NCBI GenBank assembly: GCA_020636025.1
Contig: JACJYQ010000001.1
Span: 496,001 to 560,000, forward strand
Source of the DNA: Lewinellaceae bacterium
GTDB taxonomy: Bacteria > Bacteroidota > Bacteroidia > Chitinophagales > Saprospiraceae
Length of the DNA: 64,000 bases
Direction: 5' to 3'
Part shown: positions 17,484 through 29,200 of the stretch, piece by piece
How positions within the stretch are numbered: the stretch's first letter is position 1
Layout of the letters: each line of letters begins with the position of its first letter
Made by a program: the position numbers and the translations under genes
Notes under the pieces: generated by a model
Seen by the model: the letters and a program-made list of their open reading frames with translations, nothing else
What the model was told of the DNA's origin: nothing
Databases searched by the model: none

Positions 17484-20400
17484 ATGAACTTTTCGACAAC
17501 TGCGCGCCGCATGGCGCAAGGGTTACTTTCTCTGTTCATGATATTGGGTACAGTCTCCAATATCCATGCTCAGTGCGAGGACTTTGTTGCATTCCCTCCC
17601 AATCCGATCGTCATAAACCTTACTCTAAATGCAAGTGGTGATGTAAATCTTACCAATGCCATTTTGAACGCCAACGGGTTTGTGAAGGATGCTGGTTGTG
17701 ATTACTGGCTTTCGGATGATCCGGATCCGAATAACGTAGGTGCTTATGTAAATACACCGATCAGGTTCAGTTGTAGCCCTCCTCCAACACCAACATTTTC
17801 TCCTGGCGGGGTGGGTACATACATACTACACGTTCGAGTTGGTGGCCTCCCACCCAATATTGGCGACTCCGGAGGCCCCGGAGCAACAGTTGTTGACATT
17901 ACGGTAAATGTGATTGATAACATTTTACCTACGGTAATGTGTCCGGCAAATCAGTCTGTGAATACTGATCCTGGACAATGTTCCGCGGTGGTTGCCGGCC
18001 TTGGGGCTACTATAGGAGATAACTGTATGTTTCCTGTAGATCCTCTTTCATGGACATTGGTGAGCGGACCAAGTCTTGGAGCGGGTACTTCTACAAGTTC
18101 CGATGTAAGCGGTGCGGTTTTCTCACCAGGCGTATCAACCATAAGATACGAAGTACGTGATTCATCCATGAATTCTGCAACCTGCCAGTTCACAGTTACA
18201 GTAACTGATAATGAAGACCCGGTTATTACTTGTCCGGCTGACCAGTCTGTAAGCACCGATGCTGATAAATGTGGATATGCTTATGTTGGCTTAAACGCGA
18301 CTGCTACTGACAACTGTGGTACTGTTACCATTACAAATAATATTACGGGTACTAGTTCCATCGTTGGACATGTATTCGGTACTAACCCAAATGGAGCGTC
18401 TCTGACTACAACGGTAACCTGGACAGTCACAGCCCCAGGTATGACTGGAATGGATATGTGTGATCAAATGATCACTGTTGAGGATAATGTACCTCCTACA
18501 TTTACCTCTTGCCCAGGAAATGTAACAGTAATAGCAGATGGTGTTACTTGTGATTACACCGGTACTTCAGCGCTAAATCCTGTTGCTACCGATCACTGTT
18601 CTGCAGTTACATATTCAAACGACTATGATGCCAGTTCTACCTTGGACGGGAAAATATTCCCGCTGATGGGATCACCATATATGATCACCTGGACAGCCAC
18701 AGATGCTGAAGGCAACTCAATTGCAAACTGTACCTATACTGTTACCGTAATAGACACAACGGCTCCCAGTCTGACGTTTATGCCTTCACCTCCAAGTCTG
18801 GTAGCATTTCAGGATAATTATGAGGTTTTTGTAGCGCCTGGTACTTGTACACAGTCAGTTTCCTGGTACAGACCAAGTAAGGAAACGCACACGGCCATGA
18901 ATTGCAACGGTATTGTAAGGTTGCAGGAAGGTACACCTGTATATGAAGGAACGCCATTGCCGACTTTCTTTGTTGATAACGGTGTTACTCCTTACCCTTA
19001 TCAAACGAATTATCCTGGTAGTTACCTAATGGGAAATCCCCTTCATGCAACCACGCCTATCTCTGCTGAGTTTCAGGTAGGGACAACGGTTATCCCTTAT
19101 ATTTTCAGTGATACTTCTGGTAACGAAACCATTGTAAATGTAACCGTTACAGTAAAAGAAAATGAGCCACCTGTAGCAAAATGTCTTCCCGGACCGATAT
19201 CAATTCCGTTGGATGCCCTTGGTTTTGCTATTGTAACTCCAGGAGCCATCAATGATGGTTCAACTGATAACTGTGGCATTGCAGGCATGAGCGTTTCTCC
19301 AAATATTTTTGATTGTGAAGATATTGCCACAAATTCCAATATGGTTGTTCTCACAGTTGAAGACTTGTCTGGATTGACAGATACCTGCCACTCTAAGGTT
19401 TTTGTACTGGATAACTCTTTGCCATTGATTGGATGCCCACTGCCATTTACGGTAGCGGCCAATGCTGATTGTGAGGCCAAAGTGAACAACCTGATATTTA
19501 AATCTTCGCTGACACCTCCAACTGTTGGCGCATTGGAATATTTTGACAATGCTGTTGATCCTTGCGGCTTGACTTTCGAATATAAAATAAACAGCAATCC
19601 ATTCCAGACTTATCCTGGACTAATAGTCAGTCAAAATGTAGATTTGTCTGATGAAACGTTTCCTGCTGGTTTGAATACAGTCACCATTCGCGCTAAGGAT
19701 GCCTACAACAATATTGGTGCTTGCACCTTTACAGTTAATGTAGTAGACCAAACGGCGCCATTTATAGAAGCTCCATCTATTTGTCCTGCTGACATTTCAA
19801 CATTTGTAAATCCAGGCGGCTGTATTACCAATGTAAGCTGGACACCTCCTGTGTTTAAAGATAATTGTACAGATCCGCTTACACCAGCTATTTATGTGAA
19901 CAGTTCACATTTGCCAGGCACTTTCTTTGGTGTAGGCTCTACAACTGTTACGTATACCGCTCATGATGCTGCAGGAAATATTAACAATACCTGTACTTTT
20001 AAAGTAATTGTAACCGATACGTTCCCACCCGTTGCAAATTGTAAAAATGCTACAGTAACACTGGGTTCCGGTGGAACCGTGATCATGCAACCAATGGCCA
20101 TTGACAACAACAGTTTTGATAACTGTTTTTACAATTACCAATCAGGACCTTATTCTTTCAATTGTGATCACGTGGGTACACCTCAAACGGTAACACTTAC
20201 CATTGTTGATCCAGGAGGCAAAACGGCATCTTGTCAGGCAATGGTTACAGTACTTGACGGACAGGCACCAGTAGCTGATTGCAGTAATTTGCCGCTCTTC
20301 CTGGATTTAAGTATGAGCAAACCCGGTCAGGTAACACTTGATGCGGATACCTATGGAAATGCGATGGACAACTGTCCGGATAACGTAACATATCAGGTGT

Positions 20401-23400
20401 CGGTTGATGGCAGTGCCTTTGTTGATATGTTTGATTTTGATTGTAGCCATATTGGTACCCGCATGGTTACCTTGAAAGCTTCTGATAGTGCCGGAAGCAG
20501 CACTTGTGGACCAGTTGCCATTGACATTAGAGATAAGGCCGCTCCTACATTCACAGCTCCTGCAGCACAGGTTGTAAATTGCAATTCTGCAGACCCGAAT
20601 GTTGTACATCCATCTAATACCGGTTTCCCGACTGGCATTATGGATAACTGCGATGACAATCCTGAAGTTACTTACACCGATAATGTAACGAATGTGCTTG
20701 GTTGTCCAAATGCCCTCAGCATCATTCGTACCTGGACTGTAACAGACCACGCAGTACCACCAAATTCAGCTTCTGCTACGCAAAATATTCAAATTCAGGA
20801 TATTACGCCTCCACAATGGAGCCTTGGTACTAGCTTCAGCACAAATACAACAGGTGGCATGGACTGTAAAGTGCCTTCTCCAATTCCGGCGGTACTGTCG
20901 GTTGGATCCCAGGCCAATGTACAGGATGCATGTGGGTCACTTACCGTGACTTATGGAATCGTATTCCCGGTTGGTTCAGTGCCGGCAACTGTTCCTGTAG
21001 GAACACCACTGCCACTTGATGGCATGCTTACAGAGATGTTCCCTATTGGGGTTAGCATCGTAACTTTTGTAGCTGTAGATGAGTGCAGTAATGCCTCAAC
21101 TCGTACTGTAACAGTTACTGTGAATGATGTAGATGCTCCGGAATTCTCTTACAGCAGATGTGGCAATACGTATACATTGCCTAACACTACCAACTCTTGT
21201 AATCAGCTGTTCTCATGGAAGCGCCCAAATCTGGACAGCTTGTTTGACTGTAAAAATTATTCTGTAACAGAGGTTATTGGAAATACTTCTGTACAACAGT
21301 TTGTGAATCAGATAAACCCATTTGGTTCATGGCCGCCTGCCAGCGCTGTGGTTACAGCCCAGTTCCCTGTAGGGCCGACTGTGATCACATATACAGCAAC
21401 TGATGCATCTAATAATACATCTACTTGCTCATTTACGGTATTAATAGAGGATACTCAGGCACCATCAATTTCCTGTCCTCCAAATCAAACCTTGTCTATT
21501 ACTGCCGGTTGCACAGACATTACTAAAATTCCAGACTATACCATTCTGGCAAATGTTGTGGACAACTGTCCAAACAACGTGATTCGCTTACAGGATCCTA
21601 TGAAAGATGATTTAGTCTCTTCCGTAGTGCCTGTTGTTCCAGGTAATTCATTCACTGTAACCCTGAAAGCCATGGATAGCAAGGCACAAATGCTAATGTC
21701 TGCTCCCTGTACTTTTGATGTGTTGCTGGTTGATGGAGACTCACCTGTTCCGGATACTCTTCAATTGAGTGATATCGTTAGTTTCTGTGGGAAAGACACT
21801 GTTACTGCTCCTTCCGCAACAGATTGTAACGGTGTCAGCTTTGTAACCATTTACGGTACACCATCGGTGCCCGTAATGATGGTTCTACCTCCACTCGTTC
21901 CTGGTGGGCCTCCGCGTTATGTTTTGAATGCCGGTAACTATGTGATTACCTGGTCATATACGGATGCTCAGAATAACACAACTACCCAACCACAAAACGT
22001 ATCCATTCTGGTGGATGTATTCCCGCCAACTGCCATTTGCCATGCAGATTCAGTTGATTTGGATGCAGCTGGTTTGGCAACTGTATTTGCTACAGAGCTG
22101 GATAATGGCAGCTTTGATCAGGATGGCTGTGGCCCTGTTACACTTTCGTTCAGAACAGGAAGCAATCCATTTAATTATGTTCCTTCTCTGGATTTCAGCT
22201 GTAATCAAATTGGCATTAACGCAGTAGTATTTGCTGCAACAGATGTTAATGGCAATACTTCAACTTGTGCTACAACCATTAAAGTAAAGGATGTAATTGC
22301 TCCACAAATTGCAAATGTTCCTGCAGATATAACGGTTGAAGCCTGCAACCCAATACCGGCTCAGGCCGTGTTGACGGCTACCGATATTTGTGATTCTGAT
22401 GTTCCGGTTGTACCTACAGAAACCAGCACACAGTCAGCTACAAATGAAGACTGCGGTTTCTACAATTATACCATTACTCGTGAATGGACTGCAACCGATG
22501 ACTCAGGCAATACGCAAACTGTAACTCAAATTGTCACAGTTATTGACACCCAGGCGCCAGTATTCTCATCTCCGGATTCTATTGTGGTATTAACCGACCA
22601 TGACCGTCTGACCTGCGATGATACTGTTAGCCTGAATATGTTAGACTTCCTGGTAGATTGTGCTCCGGATTCTGAATTGGTTGTGATTAACAACCTCAAC
22701 CCTGCATTGGGAGCTAATGTTACCGGTATCTACTCAGTTGGATCGCACATCATCACATTTACGGCCACTGATAAATGTGGAAATTCTTCCACAAAATCAA
22801 TTAAGCTGGTGGTGAAAGATGCAACATTGCCTACTGCAGTTTGTATCAATGGAATTAGCGTTTCACTGCAATCAGGTGGAACAGTAAGTATTGGGGTTAA
22901 CCAAATTAATGACAACAGCTTTGATAACTGTGGCCCGCCGCTTGCCATGCAGATTCAACGTCTGGATCCAGCCGGACCGCTTGGAAATACTGTTTCTTTC
23001 AGTTGTCCAGATGCAGATGGTTCTACTCAGCACCCAGTGAAGTTATTTGTAACTGACATTCATGGAAATACGTCCAGTTGCCAAACTTTCGTGGTGGTAC
23101 AGGACAACGTTACACCTACCATTACCTGTCCTCCAAATGATACTGTTAGCTGCGAAGCCGATATGACACCAGCAGCCCTTGGAACTGCATCTGCAACAGA
23201 TAACTGTCCTATTCTTGTGAATGCGATTTCTTATTCGGATTCAATTGCAAACGGAAACGGTTCAATTTGTAAAGTGCTCGTTCGTACATGGATGGCCCGT
23301 GATTTGGCTGGTAACATCGCTTCATGCGATCAATTGATCAGTATTTTTGATACGGTTAAGCCCGTTTTGAGTGCATATCCTCCTGATATCACCATTACAT

Positions 23401-26114
23401 GCTCTGAGCCACTCCCGGATCCGGTATTGATCACAGCAACAGATAATTGTTCTTCGAATTTGGATGTAACATTCCAGCAAGATACCATTGACATTGCAGC
23501 GGGTGTTTGCGGCAAATATGATTATACAATCGTTCGAACAAGAACGGCTACAGATTCCTGCGGAAATACTGAAACCCATGTTCGTTTGATGAAAGTACAG
23601 GATACCATTGCCCCGGTATTCCCGGCAATGCCTGATACAATTGTATTAAATACTGCCAATTTCCCGGCCAACCTGACCTGCTCGGTGCCGGTCACACTGG
23701 ATCTTGGACAGTATTTCGTTGATTGCGCACTATTGTCGGAATGTACCATCGATGCCATTACATTTGATCCAGCCCTGGCCATCACGCCAAGCGGACTAGA
23801 TATTAGCGGTGATTACCCAGTAGGTACAACCAGCGTAATAATTTCAGTAACAGATCCTTGTGGTAACCAGGGTGTTGATACAATCAATGTAACGGTGGTT
23901 GATAATTCGTTGCCAACGCTCGTTTGTAATGACAATGTAGTTGTAGCACTTGGTAGTAATGGAGATGCGTCCATTGATCCTAGTGACATTGATCTTGGCA
24001 GCACTGATAACTGTGCAATTGATACATTATTCCTGTCAGTTTCAACTTTTGACTGTGCTGATCTCGGTTTGAATGCGGTTCAATTAACGGCCATTGATAT
24101 CCACGGCAACAGCAATTTCTGTCAGGTTGAAGTAAATGTAACACTTGGCTCAAATGCCGGATTTATGCTTACAACAGATGGAACACCTGAATCTTTCTTT
24201 GGTGCAGGTGACGGAACTGTAAGCTCTGACGCAACCGGCGGTTCTGGTATGTTCTCTTATACCTGGAGTACTTCAGATACTACTACAATGGTTAATGGAT
24301 TGACTGCAGGCACGTACACAGTAACCGTAATAGACGCCAGCACAGGATGTGTAAACATAGATACAGCTGTAGTTGAGGCAGGTCCGAAGATTACAATAAA
24401 TATTGGAACCGAAATCGGATGTCAGGGTCAAACCGTTATGATTCCAATCACGGTAGATAACTTTATTGAGGTAAATGGATTCTCTATGGGGCTCCAACTG
24501 GATAGTGTTGCTGTAGGATCTATCATAAGTATTTCCGATGTCAATCCTGCACTTGTAAATCCAATTTTGAACGGCACAAATTCCATATTCTGGACAGAAC
24601 CGACATTGGATGGAGTAACCTTGCAAAATGGCAGCATTTTGTTCATACTGACAGTTCAATTGAACAATGTTCCTACTCCTGTCGGCACGTTCAGCCCAAT
24701 TTCGATATCTCCGTTACCAGCCCTGGCTTTCCTTCAAGATTTGAACGGCGTTCCGAATCCAGCTGGTATGATCGTGATCAATAATGGTCTTGTTACCATA
24801 GATTGCCCTGCTAATGATATTGATATTGCTGGTGATATATTCACTTGGGGTGGTGTTGCGATGAATCCAATGCCTATACCAAATGTCGATGTAGCATTAA
24901 CCGGAACCATCATGGGTGCTGATGTAACAGCATTGCCTTTGGCAGAGTATGGTTTCCAGGTTCCAAGTGGTGCAAATACAGTTGTTACTCCTAGCAAAGT
25001 TGCTGCGGCCAAGAGTACCAAGATTAACGTTGGTGACCTGTTGTTCATTCAGGCTCATTCAGTACCACCGCCAATTCAGATACCATTTACCAGTCCTTAC
25101 CAATGGATTGCTGCGGATATCAATGGCGATAACATGGTGAATATTATTGACTATGCACTGGTACAGGCTTACATTGTGAACAATGCACCTACCAACGGCC
25201 ACTTCAATTTCAACCCTGCTCCGCCAGACTGGAAATTTGTGCCAAAATCATATGTCTTCCCGGCACCAAACCCATTGGTACCTGCTCCACCATCAACCAT
25301 TGAGCACATGAATGTAACCATGCCGTTCCTGGACGATGATTTTGTAGGGGTGTTGCTTGGTGACGTGAATGGTGATGTAATTCCAACCCTTGTTGGAAGT
25401 GGTGGAACCGAATTCGGTGGAACATTTAAATTCCGCCTGGATGATCGTTCTGTACAAAATGGAGAAGTGATCAGTGTACCATTCAAAGCGCTGAACTTTA
25501 CTCAACGCCAGGCATATCAGCTTACAATCGCATTTGATGCTGACAAATTTGAGCTGGTTGGAATTGAACCTGGTGTATTGTCAGATCTAAACGATGATAA
25601 TTTCGGAACCGGTCTGTTGTCAGAAGGTTTGTTGAGTACGCTTTGGGTTGGTGGTAAACCAATGACATTTGCCAACGACGAGGTGCTGTTTACCTTGAAA
25701 TTCAAAGCCCATGCTAATGTTCAGGCAATATCAGAGTTGCTTTCTGTTAGTTCTGAAATTGCTGAAGCAATGGCCATTGATTTCAATGGCAATGTAGATG
25801 ACATCGTGTTTGACTTTGCAAGTTCTGTTGGAACAAACAATCTGGACAATGGAGTATTCGCATTGTATCAGAACCAGCCGAACCCATTTTCTGCTGAAAC
25901 ATCAATCAGTTTCCGTTTGCCGGAGGCTGGACGGGCCAAGCTTCATATCTTTGGCACCGATGGCAGATTAATCAAAACGATAATTGGTGACTATGCTGCT
26001 GGTAAAAATGCCGTGACAGTTCGAAAAGACGAGTTGGGAGGCCCTGGAGTTTACTGGTACGAGTTGGAAACTCCACGACACAGTGATCGTAAAAAGATGA
26101 TTCTAATAAACTAG
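17484..26114 (+). CDS. Giant T9SS-secreted HYR-repeat surface protein with cohesin-like and dockerin-like modules
   Basis: About 2876 residues from the ATG at 17484, which gives a clean signal peptide (MNFSTTARRMAQGLLSLFMI, cleavage near SNIHAQ). The frame extends upstream to a TTG at 17382 and an ATG at 17421, but those add a non-signal leader. About 22 HYR-type units follow, each beginning with a motif like APxxxCPxx and containing DNC. An SprB-like unit (GAGDGTVSSDATGGSG, about 2230-2300) and a cohesin-like domain (about 2302-2442) come next. The C-terminal cassette resembles the first giant: dockerin-like loops (TKINVGDLLFIQAH and AADINGDNMVNIIDYALVQA), WKFVPKSYVFPAP, GDVNGD, a second cohesin-like domain (about 2646-2783) and a type A sorting domain opening with LYQNQPNPF. 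No catalytic motif was found. Likely an adhesive or matrix component at the cell surface. Confidence 0.85.
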   Translation: MNFSTTARRMAQGLLSLFMILGTVSNIHAQCEDFVAFPPNPIVINLTLNASGDVNLTNAILNANGFVKDAGCDYWLSDDPDPNNVGAYVNTPIRFSCSPPPTPTFSPGGVGTYILHVRVGGLPPNIGDSGGPGATVVDITVNVIDNILPTVMCPANQSVNTDPGQCSAVVAGLGATIGDNCMFPVDPLSWTLVSGPSLGAGTSTSSDVSGAVFSPGVSTIRYEVRDSSMNSATCQFTVTVTDNEDPVITCPADQSVSTDADKCGYAYVGLNATATDNCGTVTITNNITGTSSIVGHVFGTNPNGASLTTTVTWTVTAPGMTGMDMCDQMITVEDNVPPTFTSCPGNVTVIADGVTCDYTGTSALNPVATDHCSAVTYSNDYDASSTLDGKIFPLMGSPYMITWTATDAEGNSIANCTYTVTVIDTTAPSLTFMPSPPSLVAFQDNYEVFVAPGTCTQSVSWYRPSKETHTAMNCNGIVRLQEGTPVYEGTPLPTFFVDNGVTPYPYQTNYPGSYLMGNPLHATTPISAEFQVGTTVIPYIFSDTSGNETIVNVTVTVKENEPPVAKCLPGPISIPLDALGFAIVTPGAINDGSTDNCGIAGMSVSPNIFDCEDIATNSNMVVLTVEDLSGLTDTCHSKVFVLDNSLPLIGCPLPFTVAANADCEAKVNNLIFKSSLTPPTVGALEYFDNAVDPCGLTFEYKINSNPFQTYPGLIVSQNVDLSDETFPAGLNTVTIRAKDAYNNIGACTFTVNVVDQTAPFIEAPSICPADISTFVNPGGCITNVSWTPPVFKDNCTDPLTPAIYVNSSHLPGTFFGVGSTTVTYTAHDAAGNINNTCTFKVIVTDTFPPVANCKNATVTLGSGGTVIMQPMAIDNNSFDNCFYNYQSGPYSFNCDHVGTPQTVTLTIVDPGGKTASCQAMVTVLDGQAPVADCSNLPLFLDLSMSKPGQVTLDADTYGNAMDNCPDNVTYQVSVDGSAFVDMFDFDCSHIGTRMVTLKASDSAGSSTCGPVAIDIRDKAAPTFTAPAAQVVNCNSADPNVVHPSNTGFPTGIMDNCDDNPEVTYTDNVTNVLGCPNALSIIRTWTVTDHAVPPNSASATQNIQIQDITPPQWSLGTSFSTNTTGGMDCKVPSPIPAVLSVGSQANVQDACGSLTVTYGIVFPVGSVPATVPVGTPLPLDGMLTEMFPIGVSIVTFVAVDECSNASTRTVTVTVNDVDAPEFSYSRCGNTYTLPNTTNSCNQLFSWKRPNLDSLFDCKNYSVTEVIGNTSVQQFVNQINPFGSWPPASAVVTAQFPVGPTVITYTATDASNNTSTCSFTVLIEDTQAPSISCPPNQTLSITAGCTDITKIPDYTILANVVDNCPNNVIRLQDPMKDDLVSSVVPVVPGNSFTVTLKAMDSKAQMLMSAPCTFDVLLVDGDSPVPDTLQLSDIVSFCGKDTVTAPSATDCNGVSFVTIYGTPSVPVMMVLPPLVPGGPPRYVLNAGNYVITWSYTDAQNNTTTQPQNVSILVDVFPPTAICHADSVDLDAAGLATVFATELDNGSFDQDGCGPVTLSFRTGSNPFNYVPSLDFSCNQIGINAVVFAATDVNGNTSTCATTIKVKDVIAPQIANVPADITVEACNPIPAQAVLTATDICDSDVPVVPTETSTQSATNEDCGFYNYTITREWTATDDSGNTQTVTQIVTVIDTQAPVFSSPDSIVVLTDHDRLTCDDTVSLNMLDFLVDCAPDSELVVINNLNPALGANVTGIYSVGSHIITFTATDKCGNSSTKSIKLVVKDATLPTAVCINGISVSLQSGGTVSIGVNQINDNSFDNCGPPLAMQIQRLDPAGPLGNTVSFSCPDADGSTQHPVKLFVTDIHGNTSSCQTFVVVQDNVTPTITCPPNDTVSCEADMTPAALGTASATDNCPILVNAISYSDSIANGNGSICKVLVRTWMARDLAGNIASCDQLISIFDTVKPVLSAYPPDITITCSEPLPDPVLITATDNCSSNLDVTFQQDTIDIAAGVCGKYDYTIVRTRTATDSCGNTETHVRLMKVQDTIAPVFPAMPDTIVLNTANFPANLTCSVPVTLDLGQYFVDCALLSECTIDAITFDPALAITPSGLDISGDYPVGTTSVIISVTDPCGNQGVDTINVTVVDNSLPTLVCNDNVVVALGSNGDASIDPSDIDLGSTDNCAIDTLFLSVSTFDCADLGLNAVQLTAIDIHGNSNFCQVEVNVTLGSNAGFMLTTDGTPESFFGAGDGTVSSDATGGSGMFSYTWSTSDTTTMVNGLTAGTYTVTVIDASTGCVNIDTAVVEAGPKITINIGTEIGCQGQTVMIPITVDNFIEVNGFSMGLQLDSVAVGSIISISDVNPALVNPILNGTNSIFWTEPTLDGVTLQNGSILFILTVQLNNVPTPVGTFSPISISPLPALAFLQDLNGVPNPAGMIVINNGLVTIDCPANDIDIAGDIFTWGGVAMNPMPIPNVDVALTGTIMGADVTALPLAEYGFQVPSGANTVVTPSKVAAAKSTKINVGDLLFIQAHSVPPPIQIPFTSPYQWIAADINGDNMVNIIDYALVQAYIVNNAPTNGHFNFNPAPPDWKFVPKSYVFPAPNPLVPAPPSTIEHMNVTMPFLDDDFVGVLLGDVNGDVIPTLVGSGGTEFGGTFKFRLDDRSVQNGEVISVPFKALNFTQRQAYQLTIAFDADKFELVGIEPGVLSDLNDDNFGTGLLSEGLLSTLWVGGKPMTFANDEVLFTLKFKAHANVQAISELLSVSSEIAEAMAIDFNGNVDDIVFDFASSVGTNNLDNGVFALYQNQPNPFSAETSISFRLPEAGRAKLHIFGTDGRLIKTIIGDYAAGKNAVTVRKDELGGPGVYWYELETPRHSDRKKMILIN

Positions 26115-26264
26115 GCATTTTGGTTTAATGAACCTTGGGTTTCAGGGTTTGCTGAAGTATAGTTGGTTTTGCCAAATATTACTGAGCAGACTCTGGAACC
26201 CAGGCATTAAAACCTGGAACTGTGAACCAACTTTGGCATTTTTTTGATTTCGAAAAATACAACC

Positions 26265-29200
26265 ATGAGAAAAATATTAGTAATCCTAATCCTCTTATTG
26301 GCCTGTGTCTTGCCTCAAAAGACATTTGCACAAGTTGTCCTGAAATCTGATACGATAAATCTTCCCTGTAATTTGTCAACGACATTTCTCATGCCTATCA
26401 AGGTGAGGAATTTTACTGACGTTTCAGGTTTGCAATTCACTTTTCAGTGGAATCCTGCACAACTTCAATATGCGTATATCACAGATATCAATCCAGCATT
26501 TGATGGTATAGCATTTGACTCCACGAACTTGATCGCACAAGGTAAATTTACATTTGCCTGGTCTCAATTGAGCAGTGTTTCACTTTCCGATGATGAGGTT
26601 GTGCTCAATGTGGCATTTACCAGAATAGGAGGTCCGGCCACTTCTCTGGATTTTACGGATGATCCTACTTCTATTTTTGTATTTGATGCAGCTTTTAATG
26701 AACTGGATTACGAATTAGAGTCTGGCCTGGTAAATCCATTAGATTTTGCGGCGCCGGATCTCACCTGCCCCTCAGATACCACAGTTCAGGCAGTAGGGAT
26801 GGTTGCTGTAAATGATATTGCGGCTTTAGCAACAGATGATTGTGGGCCTGCTGAGCTCGGGTGGACTTCCTCCGGGGCTTCTATGTATAATTTCCCCAGC
26901 GACCCCGATGCAAGTGGTTCCATATTCAATTTAGGTACTTCCGTGGTTGAATATACAGCTACTGATATTGCAGGTAATACCTCCAGCTGCTCTTTTAATG
27001 TTACTGTAGAGTTTGCCATTGGAGATGATCTCACATTTCTTACGGATATCCCATCTGCTTCATGTGGTGATACGATCTCAATTGACATCACTACGTTCAA
27101 CTTCGATACCATTGCGGCATTTCAGTTTTCAATGGGTTGGGATCCCGCCTTGTTGAGCTATCTGTCAATTTCAAATTTAAATCCCACTCTGGGACTTGTT
27201 CCTGCTGATTTTGGTACGGACAGTACTGGAGTAGGCCAGTTTTCTCTTGCCTGGGGTGGCCCATTTAATGGAACAGACCTTGCCGATGGATCTGTAGTAT
27301 TTACCTTGAACATGGTGGTGCTTGGATCCGGATTGTTATCATTTGGAGATGTTCCGACTACCAGATTTGCTTTTTCTGGTGCAGTCTTTCCACCTGAAGA
27401 AATTCCCATTGTAACCGTAAATGGGTCTGTTCTTGTTACTGACACCATCGCGCCAACTGTAACATGTCCAGGTAACCAATTCCTACAGGCTCCAGGTCCA
27501 GTTGCAGTTCAAAACATTGCCCCGGTTGCTGACGATAATTGTGCTCCAGTCATTGTAGGCTGGACATCCACAGGTGCCACAGATTTTGACAAACCAACTG
27601 ATCCTGATGCCAGTGGTTCTGTATTCAACCTTGGTACAAGTTTGGTTACTTACACCGTAACTGATGCAAGCGGCAACACAGATCAATGTGCGTTCAATAT
27701 TACCATTGAATCTATGGGGCCGGACCCGAACACCCTCACGTTGCTGGCAAATAACACCACTACAGACTGCGATGGGTCATTCTTTATCGATATTTCTGTA
27801 TTCAACTTTACAGATATCGCCGGTCTTCAATTTTCACTTGGCTGGGATCCAGCCTTAGTTCAATATGATTCGGTATCACTCTTTAATCCAGCCTTAAATC
27901 TGGATCCTTCAAATTTTGGTACCGGTTTCGTAAATCAGGGTCAGCTAGGTTTTGGATGGACTGGTCCATTCTCTGGAACGACATTAATGATTGGTGAGAA
28001 TATTTTCAGAGTATATTTTACCGTATTGGGCAACGTAAATACTCCGATTGTTTTCACCAATATGCCAACAGATATCACTGCATTGGCTGGGCCAAATTTC
28101 CCACCAATGGATGTTCCTGTTGACACTTTAAATGGTGTAGTATTTATAGCCGATGGCACACCTCCCGGTATAACCTGCCCCTCCGACACAATCGTAGATG
28201 CGCCTATGGGATCATTGATGGCCAATGTAACTGGTCTCGATCCTGTAACATCAGATAATTGCCCCACCTTGCCCATGTTGAGTTATGGACAAACCGGAGC
28301 AACCGGAAATAGTGGAATGGGTAATGCCGATGGAGATTATAATTCAGGTGTTACCACAGTAACGTACACGGCAGAAGATGGCGCTGGCAATACATCCACC
28401 TGTTCGTTTACGGTTACGGTAAATGCCGATGCGCCAATAATACTTCATCTGGATTCTGTTCAGGTGGATTGTCAGGCAAGTAATGATACCATAAAGTACT
28501 GTATAACTGTAGAAAATTTTACAAATACCATAGGCTTGCAGTTTGGCCTGGAATGGGATACTGCTGTTTTGCATTTGGTGCCACCGGCAAACATGGCTTA
28601 TCCTGGCTTAACCATTAATGACAATATGTTTAATGGATACAGCACCGCTGATGATGGCCTGTTGTTGTTTTTCGGTGTCATTCTAACCTGGCCAGATATT
28701 CCAACTGGTGACACCTTGTTCTGCCTGGATTTCGCAGTGGCTGATGCCTCCGGTTCAACTGGTTTGAACTTTCAGGCGCCTTTAATGGGTGTTGATGATT
28801 CCTTTGGTTCAGTACCTGTTTTGGGTGAAAACGGAAGCTTTTCTGCCGCAGGTGATAATACACCTCCTGACTTAACCTGTCCTGCCAGTGTGGTACTTGC
28901 ACCACAACCACCTGATTGTTCCGGAACATACATGCCACCGATGCCTATGGCGACAGATGCATGTGGAGCGGTAGATACAATTTTTAGAGACCCGGATATT
29001 ACAAACTTTAATACCGGCACTACGGTTGTGACCTATACCGCAGTGGATGAGGCAGGCAACTCGGCCACTTGTTCATTTGATGTTACAGTCACAGACACCA
29101 TTGCCCCGGTCATGAGTAATTGCCCGGCAAATATTACGGTATTTGCGCCAAGTGATGCTTGTAATGCTCCTGCAACGTGGACAGCACCTGATTTCACAGA

